From: Lachnospiraceae bacterium
GTDB lineage: Bacteria; Bacillota; Clostridia; Lachnospirales; Lachnospiraceae
Assembly (NCBI GenBank): GCA_015057525.1
Contig: SVEE01000004.1
Coordinates: 62,001-126,000, forward strand
Length of the DNA: 64,000 bases
Reading direction: 5' to 3'
Below, piece by piece: positions 35,616-44,046 of this stretch; within the stretch, counting starts at the first letter, position 1, and each line of letters opens with the position of its first letter. The position numbers were made by a program, and so were the translations under genes. Under the pieces are notes generated by a model, which was not told the DNA's origin, did not search any database, and worked only from the letters and a program-made list of their open reading frames with translations.

Positions 35616-36950
35616 TTATATAATTCTTTTCTCAATACCTGTGGCTTCATAGTAAGCAATCTTATCTTCGTACATATTCTTCTCTGCCTCTGAAATAATC
35701 TTATCAATATCGCCACTTCCGGCCTCACTCCAAGCTAATCCAACAGACATGTTGACTGAATTTTCAATCATATTTGCTTTAAGCTTTATAATATCCTTAT
35801 CCAGCTCATCCCTTTCAACATTAGAGCACAAACACAAAAATTCATCTCCACCAATTCTAAACAATCTATGTCGCCCAAGGGAATTCTTTAAAGCTCTGCA
35901 TGCAGCAAGAATAAGCTCATCACCTTTCTTGTGCCCTTCTGTATCGTTAACCAGTTTTAAGCCTGTGATATCGCAGTACACAACACCAAGTTCCTTATCC
36001 TTTGGAAGTTCGGCAAGAAATTTATCCATGGCATGTCTGTTTCCAAGACCAGTCAACTGATCGTGATGACTCATAAACTTTAACTCATTCAAAAGATTTC
36101 TTCTTCTAATAGATGAGGTAATAAAATGACCCATAATTTGCAACATATCAGACGCATATTCTAATATGTTAGACGGTGGATTATCTACTCCGTAAAAACC
36201 AATAATTCTATCATCAATATAAAGAGGCACTACAACAATAGAAGAAATATCCTGCTGTTTTAAAATATCATACTGTAACGGATTCTCATCTTTTATATCC
36301 TCAATATCAGGTATTATAATTGTCTCACCCTGAGCAAAACTTTTATACCAATTCTCACAGGCTTCAGGTGGTACATTTTGAAGGTTATCCTTCTCTGGCG
36401 TAACTCCTGTGGCAACCCATTCATATGTATTATCGTCATGACCATTCTCACGTTTTTCAAATATATACGTTCTTCCGCCATCAAGTACACGTCCCAAATA
36501 TTCCAATATTATATCTATAGATTTGTCTGGATTGTCAGATTTCAACGCAAGCTTTATTCCCTCGTTAGCAAAAGCCTCCATATCCTTATAATTATGAATA
36601 AGATTTTCTTGTTTCTCCTGCAAGGTAACATCAAAAGCAATCTCCAAGCGATAGCGACGACCATCTTCCTCTATCATTGTATCTTTCAACAACATATGTT
36701 TCTTTAATCTAGGATTGAAGCATTTCCACTCCTTGAAATACCCTGGTTTCAAATCACAATTGTTGCACATAAAGCAAGGCATACGATTATTTTGAATTAC
36801 CTCATGACACTTCTTGCCTATAACCTCATCCACACTCTTATAGCCAAACATAGCAAGTGTCTTCTTGTTCATATAGACCATCTCATAGGTATCCATATCT
36901 GATACATATACCATTTCATTTAGATTCTCAAAAAAATTCCAAATTTTCAT
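35616..36950 (-). CDS. Diguanylate cyclase with PAS and GAF domains
   Basis: A 444-aa signalling enzyme that makes cyclic di-GMP from two GTP. A PAS-like domain (about 1-115) has an unusual cysteine group PCFMCNNC that could hold a metal or disulfide. A GAF domain follows (about 130-285), and then GGDEF (about 300-440) with the intact motif RIGGDEF. No RxxD inhibitory site is seen at the usual place before it. There is no membrane helix, so it is cytosolic. It is convergent with the exopolysaccharide modification genes; c-di-GMP often controls such polymers. Confidence 0.9.
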   Translation of the reverse strand: MKIWNFFENLNEMVYVSDMDTYEMVYMNKKTLAMFGYKSVDEVIGKKCHEVIQNNRMPCFMCNNCDLKPGYFKEWKCFNPRLKKHMLLKDTMIEEDGRRYRLEIAFDVTLQEKQENLIHNYKDMEAFANEGIKLALKSDNPDKSIDIILEYLGRVLDGGRTYIFEKRENGHDDNTYEWVATGVTPEKDNLQNVPPEACENWYKSFAQGETIIIPDIEDIKDENPLQYDILKQQDISSIVVVPLYIDDRIIGFYGVDNPPSNILEYASDMLQIMGHFITSSIRRRNLLNELKFMSHHDQLTGLGNRHAMDKFLAELPKDKELGVVYCDITGLKLVNDTEGHKKGDELILAACRALKNSLGRHRLFRIGGDEFLCLCSNVERDELDKDIIKLKANMIENSVNMSVGLAWSEAGSGDIDKIISEAEKNMYEDKIAYYEATGIEKRII

Positions 36951-37066
36951 AGGGTGTTCATCTCCATTTGTGCCAAAAATCTACGAGCTATTTTCATTAT
37001 AACATCATATTTTTTAAAACGCATTCCTTTTCTTATTTTATTTCAGTTTTCTTATTCGGAATAAGC

Positions 37067-37111
37067 AAAAAGAAATTCGGTTTAATTTGTTTTAAACCGA
37101 ATTTCTTTTTT
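37067..37111 (-). terminator. Terminator of the large secreted protein gene
   Basis: AAAAAGAAATTCGGTTTAA and its complement pair over a 6-nt loop, with T-runs at both ends. Confidence 0.85.
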
Positions 37112-37114
37112 AAC

Positions 37115-39391
37115 TTAATTATTAAATGGAGTTCCTGGCTCAACAGTTCCATCATATATGAGTCCGTTTTCCGGCATGATGTTTGTGTTTCTGTCTACGT
37201 CCATGGCCTCGACTTCTTCTCTTGTGAGAATAAATTCTTCAGGGTAATCATACTTCGTTTGATTAACATTTATCAATATATCACCTGTTAAATTTATAGC
37301 ATACCAAGCATCCTTTGTCTCATCGTATTTAAATTTTATATCTTCTGTATACACATCGTTATAAGCATCTGTATATGTAAACGCTCTAATAAGTATATAG
37401 GCAGTTGGATGCTCATCAAAGGTCGCTCCTGGTTCAAAATAATTATACTTATTTACATATCTACCATCTATCCACACATCCTCAGGATAAAACGGATCAT
37501 TTTCATAGTGATAATTCCATTCTTCCCATGTATATGCATAAGAATATACAGGATATTTATCTCCAGTTTCAGTATTTGTAATCTCTCCATGAATTCTAAG
37601 CCAGCTACCAGTTCCTATTGCCTCATAAAATCCTGCACCATTTAAAGTAGACCCTATCGGCGCTGCCTTCTGACCTGCAAGCGATACATATTCCCATGCG
37701 ACTGCAGATAATTTCTCCAATGTAAGTTCCTTAGCAAAATCTGTTTTAGAACCATCAAATTTAAAGAAATTTGTAATATCTGATTCATATAGCGGTGCTG
37801 TACCACCTTGTCCTGCTCCACCATAATCATGTGACTCTCCGTTATATTCAACCTCTATATATGAATGTATTGGGCCTGCTGAAACTACACAATCAGGTTC
37901 AAGCCTTTTTGCAATTACCCTCATAGTTCCTGGAAAACTATATGAATTAAGCGTAAACGGATACAATTCATTAACTAAATAACTCTTTTCTGGATAAATA
38001 CAAGTTTCTGCACCTAAGCTCATTTCTGGATATGAGTATGCATATAAGTATGGGTATTTTTCTGTATCACTCATCTCTGTTCCATCAAGAGCAACATTTC
38101 TGGGATATATAGCGTTGTCCCACAACATATCATGAACATCTGATAAATTATCAAATAAGCTTTTGCCTTCGCTTGTGTAATTTTGGATCAAATAATCACA
38201 GTAATCGATTAAGTCCGGACAAGAAACTTTAATATCTGTCTTCTCAATATAGTCCTCATACTCGGTTCCATTCCATCTTTGTCCTTGGTCTACATAAAGA
38301 ATAAATTCACCACCATCATTCCCCTTATTCTGACACTTAAGGATATAGCCTCCATTTACTCTTCCCACATAAGCATCATATTTTTCACCATTAAATTCCC
38401 TTGTTTCATAATCCACCTCATATTTTACATCGCTATAAATAGCTGTTCCATCCTGTGACAAATAATCATACTCTTCAGTACTCTCTGTATAATATTTGCT
38501 CTCTTCATCCACAAATCTAAGTCTACTGATATTAGGATTATCTGTTTTGAGATAGAACATCTCATTAAACGGCTCTAGCAATGGTATTAATTCATATGTG
38601 TAATCCTCATACGTTAATTCTTCTGTTGGATTTTCTGGCACACTTGGATCTGTTGGTTCTGTTGGAACCGTTGGAACCGTCGGGTCACTTGGCTGTATGT
38701 ATTCCAAGTTAGTATTTTCAAATCCGTAGCACTCTTGGTCAATCATTTTACCATTCTTATCATACACTCTGAACAATGTCCAATAATACCCATAAACAGG
38801 CTGCCAAATTGTCCATAAAGCGCATCCCTCCGATACAGTCATTTGACCTGTTGTATATATCCACGCATCCTTACCTTCTGCAAGTAAAGTACAATCCAAA
38901 ATCAACATTTCATATCTATACTCTTGATTTGGATTTGTGTAGGATTCAACCCCAATTAAAAATCCGCCACCGCCACCAGTATAAGGCATCTGACATTTTC
39001 CTTTTATGTACGGATGACAAGCTACAGTAGCAACTGCTTCCTGAATAGTTGAATCATCTCCTGGAACTCTTGCTTTACCTACTAGCACATAGTCTCCACC
39101 TACCTCTGGAGTCCAGCAAAGCCATTCATTTCCTAAAGTCCAATCCTGAACTAATATCCAATTCTCATTATCTCCACATGCATACCACGCATATTCAAGC
39201 GATGCACTGTCAGTTCCCTCCACTACAAGACCAGCTAAAATCCCATTATGGTCAGCACTCATAACATACACTCCGGATATACTATAAGTTGCGGCTCTTA
39301 TATCTAAGTCATTTGAAAAAACACTTAAATTTAACAATAATCCTAACACAATTCCTAATGCCAACTGTTTTTTTAATATTCTTGTTTTCAT
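37115..39391 (-). CDS. Large secreted multidomain protein, transglutaminase-like region possible
   Basis: A 758-aa exported protein. A signal peptide (about 1-33) leads to two beta-rich repeats (about 34-125 and 130-235), then a Pro/Thr/Glu linker (near 245-265, SDPTVPTVPTEPTDP) and a Tyr- and Asp-rich region of about 490 aa. In that region GAETC, about 70 aa later AGPIHSYIEV, and then ESHDYGG have the Cys, His, Asp spacing of a transglutaminase-like fold, but the match is weak. No sortase or anchor motif is seen at the end. It is the last gene of the XRE-controlled operon. Confidence 0.7.
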   Translation of the reverse strand: MKTRILKKQLALGIVLGLLLNLSVFSNDLDIRAATYSISGVYVMSADHNGILAGLVVEGTDSASLEYAWYACGDNENWILVQDWTLGNEWLCWTPEVGGDYVLVGKARVPGDDSTIQEAVATVACHPYIKGKCQMPYTGGGGGFLIGVESYTNPNQEYRYEMLILDCTLLAEGKDAWIYTTGQMTVSEGCALWTIWQPVYGYYWTLFRVYDKNGKMIDQECYGFENTNLEYIQPSDPTVPTVPTEPTDPSVPENPTEELTYEDYTYELIPLLEPFNEMFYLKTDNPNISRLRFVDEESKYYTESTEEYDYLSQDGTAIYSDVKYEVDYETREFNGEKYDAYVGRVNGGYILKCQNKGNDGGEFILYVDQGQRWNGTEYEDYIEKTDIKVSCPDLIDYCDYLIQNYTSEGKSLFDNLSDVHDMLWDNAIYPRNVALDGTEMSDTEKYPYLYAYSYPEMSLGAETCIYPEKSYLVNELYPFTLNSYSFPGTMRVIAKRLEPDCVVSAGPIHSYIEVEYNGESHDYGGAGQGGTAPLYESDITNFFKFDGSKTDFAKELTLEKLSAVAWEYVSLAGQKAAPIGSTLNGAGFYEAIGTGSWLRIHGEITNTETGDKYPVYSYAYTWEEWNYHYENDPFYPEDVWIDGRYVNKYNYFEPGATFDEHPTAYILIRAFTYTDAYNDVYTEDIKFKYDETKDAWYAINLTGDILINVNQTKYDYPEEFILTREEVEAMDVDRNTNIMPENGLIYDGTVEPGTPFNN

Positions 39392-39423
39392 TTTTTCTCC
39401 TTTACATTGTGCGAGCAAACTTA

Positions 39424-40689
39424 TTACGAATAGAAAATTCTAAACACTTTATTTCCAGCCTTCAACTTGCCTTCTTGCAAATTGAACACTCTATATATCC
39501 AGTCATAATTTCCTCTTGCTTCATTAGTAATAAAATTATTTGATTCCGTATTCAACACCTCTATGGTTCCACAAATAATGTTTTCGTAAGAAAATATTGT
39601 ATGGTAGTTTGCTACATATCCATCATATTTTCTTGTGCATCCACCATTCACATTGCCATATTGATTGTAACAAACAAATCCAATACTAGTTCCTATAGGA
39701 GTTTCATAATTCGGTGTAAGAATACAAACCCAATATTCTCCGTTAAACCAAATTGATTTATTAACATTTATACCAGCTACATTGGACAAATTAGGATACG
39801 CCACATTCCATACCTCTTTGTTTATCCAATCAAATGCAGTTAAATCTTTACCTGGATTTTCCAAATAAATAATATCTTTCTTACTATCTATCAAATATAT
39901 TTTTCTATCCGCTATGATTTGTTGCATTTCTACGGATAAATTAACAACTTGAAATGAATTCAAATCAACACATGCATATTCTACACTAGTGTCCCATGTA
40001 TTGTAATATACATAATTCTCATTATAACCAATTAATGCACCATCCCAAGAGTCTATGCCATCTATCCTCTGCATACTACCTAGTTTTTCATCAGCTATGT
40101 AGCACTCACTCTTGCTATGTAATAAATAGATTATTTGCCCCATTTTGTTTTTCAAAACAAATTGAACTCTATAATCATCAAACTCAGTTACTTTTTGCAC
40201 CATAAAATTATTTGTGTCAATGGAATAAATGGTATTAACTCCATAATTATATTTCCATACAAAAATATTATCATCAAATATACTAAACGCTGTACACTCA
40301 TGTTCTTTGAGTTTTGTTATTATTTCTTTTTTACCGGATTCTTTGTGAATTCGACCAACACAGCAAGTTTCTTCTATATCATCTCTACGATTTCCACTCC
40401 CCGTTACTACATACTCAGGTAATAAGAAATAAACGTATTCTTTGTATTCTCTAAAAAACCATTGTGAATTAATCGCCAAATTCCAATCACTTTTTTGATT
40501 TTGATTAAAATTAAAGTAACTGGCATATTTTCCGTTTTGATTTACTTCACTACCTTGGTATGCATTTTTATTTTCACTGTGCACAACATTATTTTTCTCA
40601 GTCTCATTCATATATGGAACCGCTTTACCACACTCAACACAAAACTTTGCTCCTTCTATAATTTTTGCTCCACATTCAATACAAAACAT
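39424..40689 (-). CDS. Zinc-ribbon protein with beta-propeller-like region
   Basis: A 421-aa protein. It begins with a double-CxxC zinc ribbon (FCIECGAKI, FCVECGKAV; residues 2-26), then a low-complexity Asn/Glu linker, then some 330 residues with repeated Trp, Tyr and Asp blades (for example VYYNTWDTSVEYACVDLN) that look like a WD/DUF5050-type propeller. No membrane helix is seen. The gene lies between a small membrane protein and the large secreted protein. Its function is not known. Confidence 0.65.
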   Translation of the reverse strand: MFCIECGAKIIEGAKFCVECGKAVPYMNETEKNNVVHSENKNAYQGSEVNQNGKYASYFNFNQNQKSDWNLAINSQWFFREYKEYVYFLLPEYVVTGSGNRRDDIEETCCVGRIHKESGKKEIITKLKEHECTAFSIFDDNIFVWKYNYGVNTIYSIDTNNFMVQKVTEFDDYRVQFVLKNKMGQIIYLLHSKSECYIADEKLGSMQRIDGIDSWDGALIGYNENYVYYNTWDTSVEYACVDLNSFQVVNLSVEMQQIIADRKIYLIDSKKDIIYLENPGKDLTAFDWINKEVWNVAYPNLSNVAGINVNKSIWFNGEYWVCILTPNYETPIGTSIGFVCYNQYGNVNGGCTRKYDGYVANYHTIFSYENIICGTIEVLNTESNNFITNEARGNYDWIYRVFNLQEGKLKAGNKVFRIFYS

Positions 40690-40718
40690 CTTTAATCCTC
40701 CTATGTATTATATATTTT

Positions 40719-41195
40719 TTACTTACTTCCAAATATGCACAATAACGCAAGAGGTAATACAATAATCAAAAATCCTGCATTTTTTCTTGCTGTTCTTATA
40801 AAAAAATAAGAAATTACTGCCCCTATAACTGCACATGCTCCCACCGACATCTGTGCCTCAAATATCCAATATATCGCCATTCCCCATGTAAGCCATCCAA
40901 CAAAAATAGCACTTCCAAATTTTTCGTTATTACGAGCTGTCATAGCAACTTCACTTGAACCTTTACGTCTCATATCCGCTCGTTTATTGTTCATACACCA
41001 ATCATAGAAAGAAAGTCTACATCCATTATCAACAGCAGTAACATAATTAGTAATATTAGCTCTTGTTGTATAAAAATCTCCTTCTCTTACATCTACCTTA
41101 TATGGATATAATTCTCTTAGTTCAGCAGGGGTAGCCTCGTATCTTTGACCTTTTGCTTTTTTATACAAGATATCTATTTTTCTTGATTTTGTCAT
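40719..41195 (-). CDS. Membrane protein of unknown function
   Basis: A 158-aa protein. The first 90 residues are soluble and basic (KIDILYKKAKGQRYE, then YDWCMNNKRADMR), and about 95-155 hold three membrane helices ending at the stop. I do not recognise the family. It is the second gene of an operon (15 bp after the nuclease-fold gene, 29 bp before the zinc-ribbon gene), so the soluble part may act with one of those proteins. Confidence 0.6.
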   Translation of the reverse strand: MTKSRKIDILYKKAKGQRYEATPAELRELYPYKVDVREGDFYTTRANITNYVTAVDNGCRLSFYDWCMNNKRADMRRKGSSEVAMTARNNEKFGSAIFVGWLTWGMAIYWIFEAQMSVGACAVIGAVISYFFIRTARKNAGFLIIVLPLALLCIFGSK

Positions 41196-41210
41196 ATTTT
41201 TCTCCTTTGT

Positions 41211-41747
41211 CTAAAACACATCCACATCTGTTAAAAAATTAAACTGCATTTCAAAATAAGCAATTTTATTACAGTCCTTTATTTCTGTCAGTCGATGTGC
41301 ATTTTTTCCCTCTGTATATCGTAGCGAAAAACCATCTGATGACCAATTAATAAAGCCCACCTCACCATCATCCGACAAACATTTTAAATCAGACAACACA
41401 GCCACAAACATACGAATTTTCTTTACTCCCTCCATATCATCTACAAATACAAAAGATACTGCAGGAACCATGCCAAATTCTTTTGCAGTCTGTTCAAGCT
41501 TACTTATATTATCTTGTGAAAAGTTGAAGCTTTTACTCTCGCTTTCAGGTATATTACGTCCCTTTACGGAAATTGCATATCTCACCGAAGTATCTTCAAG
41601 TTTTGTAGCAATTAAATCTGCTCCAACGTGATCTATCAATGCTACTTTCATATTTTTCAATTGACCTAATACATACATGGTTAGACTTTCTGAAAAATCG
41701 CCAAACTGCTTAGCCCATCGTTTATCTTTATTACAAACTTGCTTCAT
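41211..41747 (-). CDS. Predicted PD-(D/E)XK nuclease-fold protein
   Basis: A 178-aa protein. It has the sequence features of the restriction-endonuclease-like fold: an early Glu in GDFSESLTMYVL, Asp in VGADLIATKL, and after about 15 residues the strand YAISVKGRN with the Lys. This E...D...(S/E)xK arrangement is like DUF4365 and Mrr-like proteins. Whether it cuts DNA is not shown. It is the first gene of a four-gene operon whose promoter is covered by a 22-bp palindrome shared with a divergent XRE regulator. Confidence 0.6.
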   Translation of the reverse strand: MKQVCNKDKRWAKQFGDFSESLTMYVLGQLKNMKVALIDHVGADLIATKLEDTSVRYAISVKGRNIPESESKSFNFSQDNISKLEQTAKEFGMVPAVSFVFVDDMEGVKKIRMFVAVLSDLKCLSDDGEVGFINWSSDGFSLRYTEGKNAHRLTEIKDCNKIAYFEMQFNFLTDVDVF

Positions 41748-41803
41748 AACCTCTCCGAATCATGTTAATACTCATATTATATTTATTTAAAATCTACGTA
41801 TTC

Positions 41804-41832
41804 AGTATACCGATTATAATCGGTATAGTCAA
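41804..41832 (-). promoter_or_regulatory. Promoter with 22-bp perfect palindromic operator
   Basis: On the minus strand TTGACT (41827-41832), 17 nt and TATACT (41804-41809). A perfect palindrome with half-site TATACCGATTA fills 41806-41827, that is, the spacer and the edges of both boxes. It stands between the nuclease-fold gene and the divergent XRE regulator, so the latter is the likely binder and can silence the operon. Confidence 0.7.
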
Positions 41833-41878
41833 ATGCTTTTTTATATGAGTAAATAGCTTTAAGAAAGGCGGTGTGGCT

Positions 41879-42076
41879 ATGGTATCCTACGAACCACTAT
41901 GGCAAACTATGAAAGAAAAAGGCATTACAACTTATACCTTAATTCAGCAATACAAGATTCAATCAAAAACCATATATAACTTAAAACACGGAAAAAATGT
42001 CACCACTGCAACCATAGAAAGTCTTTGCAATATTTTAGAATGTACTCCAAATGATATTTTAACATTCATAAAATAA
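41879..42076 (+). CDS. XRE-family regulator (YozG-like)
   Basis: A 65-aa single-domain Cro/CI-type helix-turn-helix protein. The sequence after MVSYEPLWQTMKEKG has IQSKTIYNLKHG as recognition helix and ends with LECTPNDIL, all typical of the short YozG-like group. The ATG at 41879 has GAAAGGCGG 7 nt upstream; the earlier GTG has none. It is divergent from a four-gene operon, and the palindrome at 41806-41827 between them is the likely operator. Confidence 0.87.
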   Translation: MVSYEPLWQTMKEKGITTYTLIQQYKIQSKTIYNLKHGKNVTTATIESLCNILECTPNDILTFIK

Positions 42077-42117
42077 ACCCTATGTCACATATCAATGTAA
42101 CATAGGGTTTATTTTTG
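42075..42117. terminator. Terminator after the XRE gene
   Basis: AAACCCTATGT and ACATAGGGTTT arms followed by ATTTTTG; it also serves the convergent small membrane protein gene. Confidence 0.8.
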
Positions 42118-42127
42118 TCACTAACAT

Positions 42128-42385
42128 CTACATAAAGCTCAATGTGCCATCAAAAACAACAACAGAAAAGAAACCAACAATCAAAATGATAATGGAAGAA
42201 TAAAATACTATTGCCGTCCAAATGAGGCTATTTCTTTTTCTATATAGAAATTTATCATCCTCTCGTTTAGCACGTCTATATTCACTCAGTTTCTTAAAAT
42301 AAGAAAATCCTGACAAAAATGGAACAACGATTGGCATAAGTGTAATACAAAATACTATTATAACAAACAGCATATCCCAAAACAT
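42128..42385 (-). CDS. Small membrane protein, paralogue of 43532-43789
   Basis: An 85-aa protein with two helices (about 4-26 and 52-80) joined by a basic loop (FKKLSEYRRAKRED). It has the same length, the same loop pattern (FKYLLDYRSAKLE) and the same end (SFM) as the first gene of the operon, so the two are duplicates. The ATG at 42385 has AAGGGGAG upstream. It follows the PstS-like gene with 26 bp between and ends the operon. Function unknown. Confidence 0.65.
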   Translation of the reverse strand: MFWDMLFVIIVFCITLMPIVVPFLSGFSYFKKLSEYRRAKREDDKFLYRKRNSLIWTAIVFYSSIIILIVGFFSVVVFDGTLSFM

Positions 42386-42411
42386 AACACTATTTCTCCC
42401 CTTTAAACTCA

Positions 42412-43368
42412 CTACTTAACACCTACATACCCTGTATCCTCAATCATCTGCTGTCCTTCATCCGATAGGATCCAATCAATTATAATAGGTATGTTTTCAT
42501 TAATATTATCTTTTCTATAAACTGCATAAAAGTTACTTACTATTGGGTAAGAATCATTTCGTACATTTTCCTCATTAGGATATACACCATTTACAGAAAG
42601 CATTTTCACACCGCCGTCTGCAACTATACCTTCAACATAAAATCTAAAGGAGAAACCTATTGCGCTTCCAAATGCACTATTATAATCCCTTGCTATTTTC
42701 TCACCATCCATGAAAGACAGCATAGCGGTCTGACTACCACTACCCTCATTTCTCTGAAGAGGACTAATAAGCTTATTCTCTCCACCCAACTGAGACCAAT
42801 TGGTATATTTTCCGGTATATATATCCTTAATTTCCTGAACAGATAAATCATCAACTGGATTTTCAGCATTAACAATAAACACAAACGCTTCCTTACCTAT
42901 AGGAACAAATTCCAGTTCTACCCCCTGCTCCTCTGCATAAGCAAGCTGTTCCTCTGATGGTTTTGCACATATAGCTATATCCACAGTTCCGTCAACTATT
43001 GCTTTATATGCACCTCTGGTATTATTCATCTGTAATGCACTGTCAGATCCAAAGCTTGTACCATCAAAATTCACACTGTCAGCAGGATATAAAGCATGCA
43101 CCACTGCAGAACATATAGGATATAAAGCAGCTGCTCCATCTATAACCGGCAATTCACCTGTTATTTTCAAATCTGTTTCCACCTTCACTATATCTGTTTC
43201 ATCAACAAAAGGTAAGTATGCGTCAAGCTCAATTGATTTCGCCTGCATTCCTTCACTGTAATCACTTATACATCTCTTTGTAAAGAAATTATATATAATT
43301 AAATCCAGACAAAGGAAAAACATTATCAACATTACAATAGAAATCATTTGTCTATGTATTTTCTTCAT
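42412..43368 (-). CDS. Membrane-anchored PstS-like substrate-binding protein
   Basis: A 318-aa protein with an uncleaved amino-terminal helix (about 7-28) and a phosphate-binding-protein fold. The phosphate-type loops are visible: DGAAALYPICSAVVHALYP, GTVDIAICAKPSEEQ, and RNEGSGSQTAML. The last one is the normal anion-holding Ser/Thr loop. No pstC, pstA or pstB lies near; the partners are tiny membrane proteins. It may sense or hand over an anion, not necessarily phosphate. Function in this setting unknown. Confidence 0.8.
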   Translation of the reverse strand: MKKIHRQMISIVMLIMFFLCLDLIIYNFFTKRCISDYSEGMQAKSIELDAYLPFVDETDIVKVETDLKITGELPVIDGAAALYPICSAVVHALYPADSVNFDGTSFGSDSALQMNNTRGAYKAIVDGTVDIAICAKPSEEQLAYAEEQGVELEFVPIGKEAFVFIVNAENPVDDLSVQEIKDIYTGKYTNWSQLGGENKLISPLQRNEGSGSQTAMLSFMDGEKIARDYNSAFGSAIGFSFRFYVEGIVADGGVKMLSVNGVYPNEENVRNDSYPIVSNFYAVYRKDNINENIPIIIDWILSDEGQQMIEDTGYVGVK

Positions 43369-43380
43369 AACTCACCTCCA

Positions 43381-43521
43381 CTAAAATGGTTCATTAGCAA
43401 TATATGATATAATCGAGCAATGGTCATGAAGGTATGCTGTGTAACCTAGTAATGCTAATGTGGATAGCACCCCAAAAAAGAATATCACTAACAAAATTAT
43501 ATTATATTTTTTATCATCCAT
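43381..43521 (-). CDS. 46-aa single-helix membrane protein
   Basis: A short gene between the 85-aa membrane protein and the PstS-like gene. It starts MDDKKYNIILLVIFFFGVL, has one membrane helix (about 7-30) and ends HDHCSIISYIANEPF. AGGAGG stands 6 nt before the ATG, which is strong evidence of translation. The spacing (10 bp before it, 12 bp after it) fits an operon. I do not know the family. Confidence 0.65.
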   Translation of the reverse strand: MDDKKYNIILLVIFFFGVLSTLALLGYTAYLHDHCSIISYIANEPF

Positions 43522-43531
43522 TTGCGACCTC

Positions 43532-43789
43532 CTACATAAAACTTATTACACCGGTAAATATCAAAATAATATATATCAAAATATAGATTAAAAACGCTGC
43601 TGTTCCAAAGAATAATATTCCTGCGGCAATTAAATTAATCAACTTTCCACCTAGTTTTTCTCCACCTTCCAGTTTAGCCGACCTATAATCAAGCAAATAT
43701 TTAAAAAACGAACGTCCAAAATGAATCGGTGCCGCAACAGGTGCTACAATAATTGCTATAATAAGCAAACCTCCCAATAACTCAAACAT
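43532..43789 (-). CDS. Small membrane protein, first gene of the PstS-like operon
   Basis: An 85-aa protein with two helices (about 4-24 and 50-80) and a charged loop (RSFFKYLLDYRSAKLEGG). It is clearly related to the 85-aa product of 42128-42385: the two share the loop, the spacing and the SFM end. Together with the 46-aa protein and the tethered binding protein they may form a small membrane complex. No known function. Confidence 0.65.
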   Translation of the reverse strand: MFELLGGLLIIAIIVAPVAAPIHFGRSFFKYLLDYRSAKLEGGEKLGGKLINLIAAGILFFGTAAFLIYILIYIILIFTGVISFM

Positions 43790-44001
43790 TAAAATCCCCT
43801 TCCTTTATTTATATCTTGGTCTTGTCTATCAAACCAGCCCATTTCCCACCAATATGACTTCTCCTCAAGGCTAGAACTCCAGTTTTTTATCTGCATCACT
43901 CTCATTATACCATATATAAACTTAGTTTTTACAACTTTACAGTTTGAAAATTTCTTTTTTAACTATTTTTTTAATATCATTTTTTTCTATATAAAATGTG
44001 C

Positions 44002-44007
44002 TATAAT
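44002..44007 (+). promoter_or_regulatory. Extended -10 promoter of the SDR gene
   Basis: TGCTATAAT, with a TG before the -10 and only a weak -35, 40 bp upstream of the ATG. The rest of the 43790-44046 gap shows no gene. Confidence 0.5.
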
Positions 44008-44046
44008 ATACTTACGTGTAACGAATAATATTAACAGGAGGTAGTT

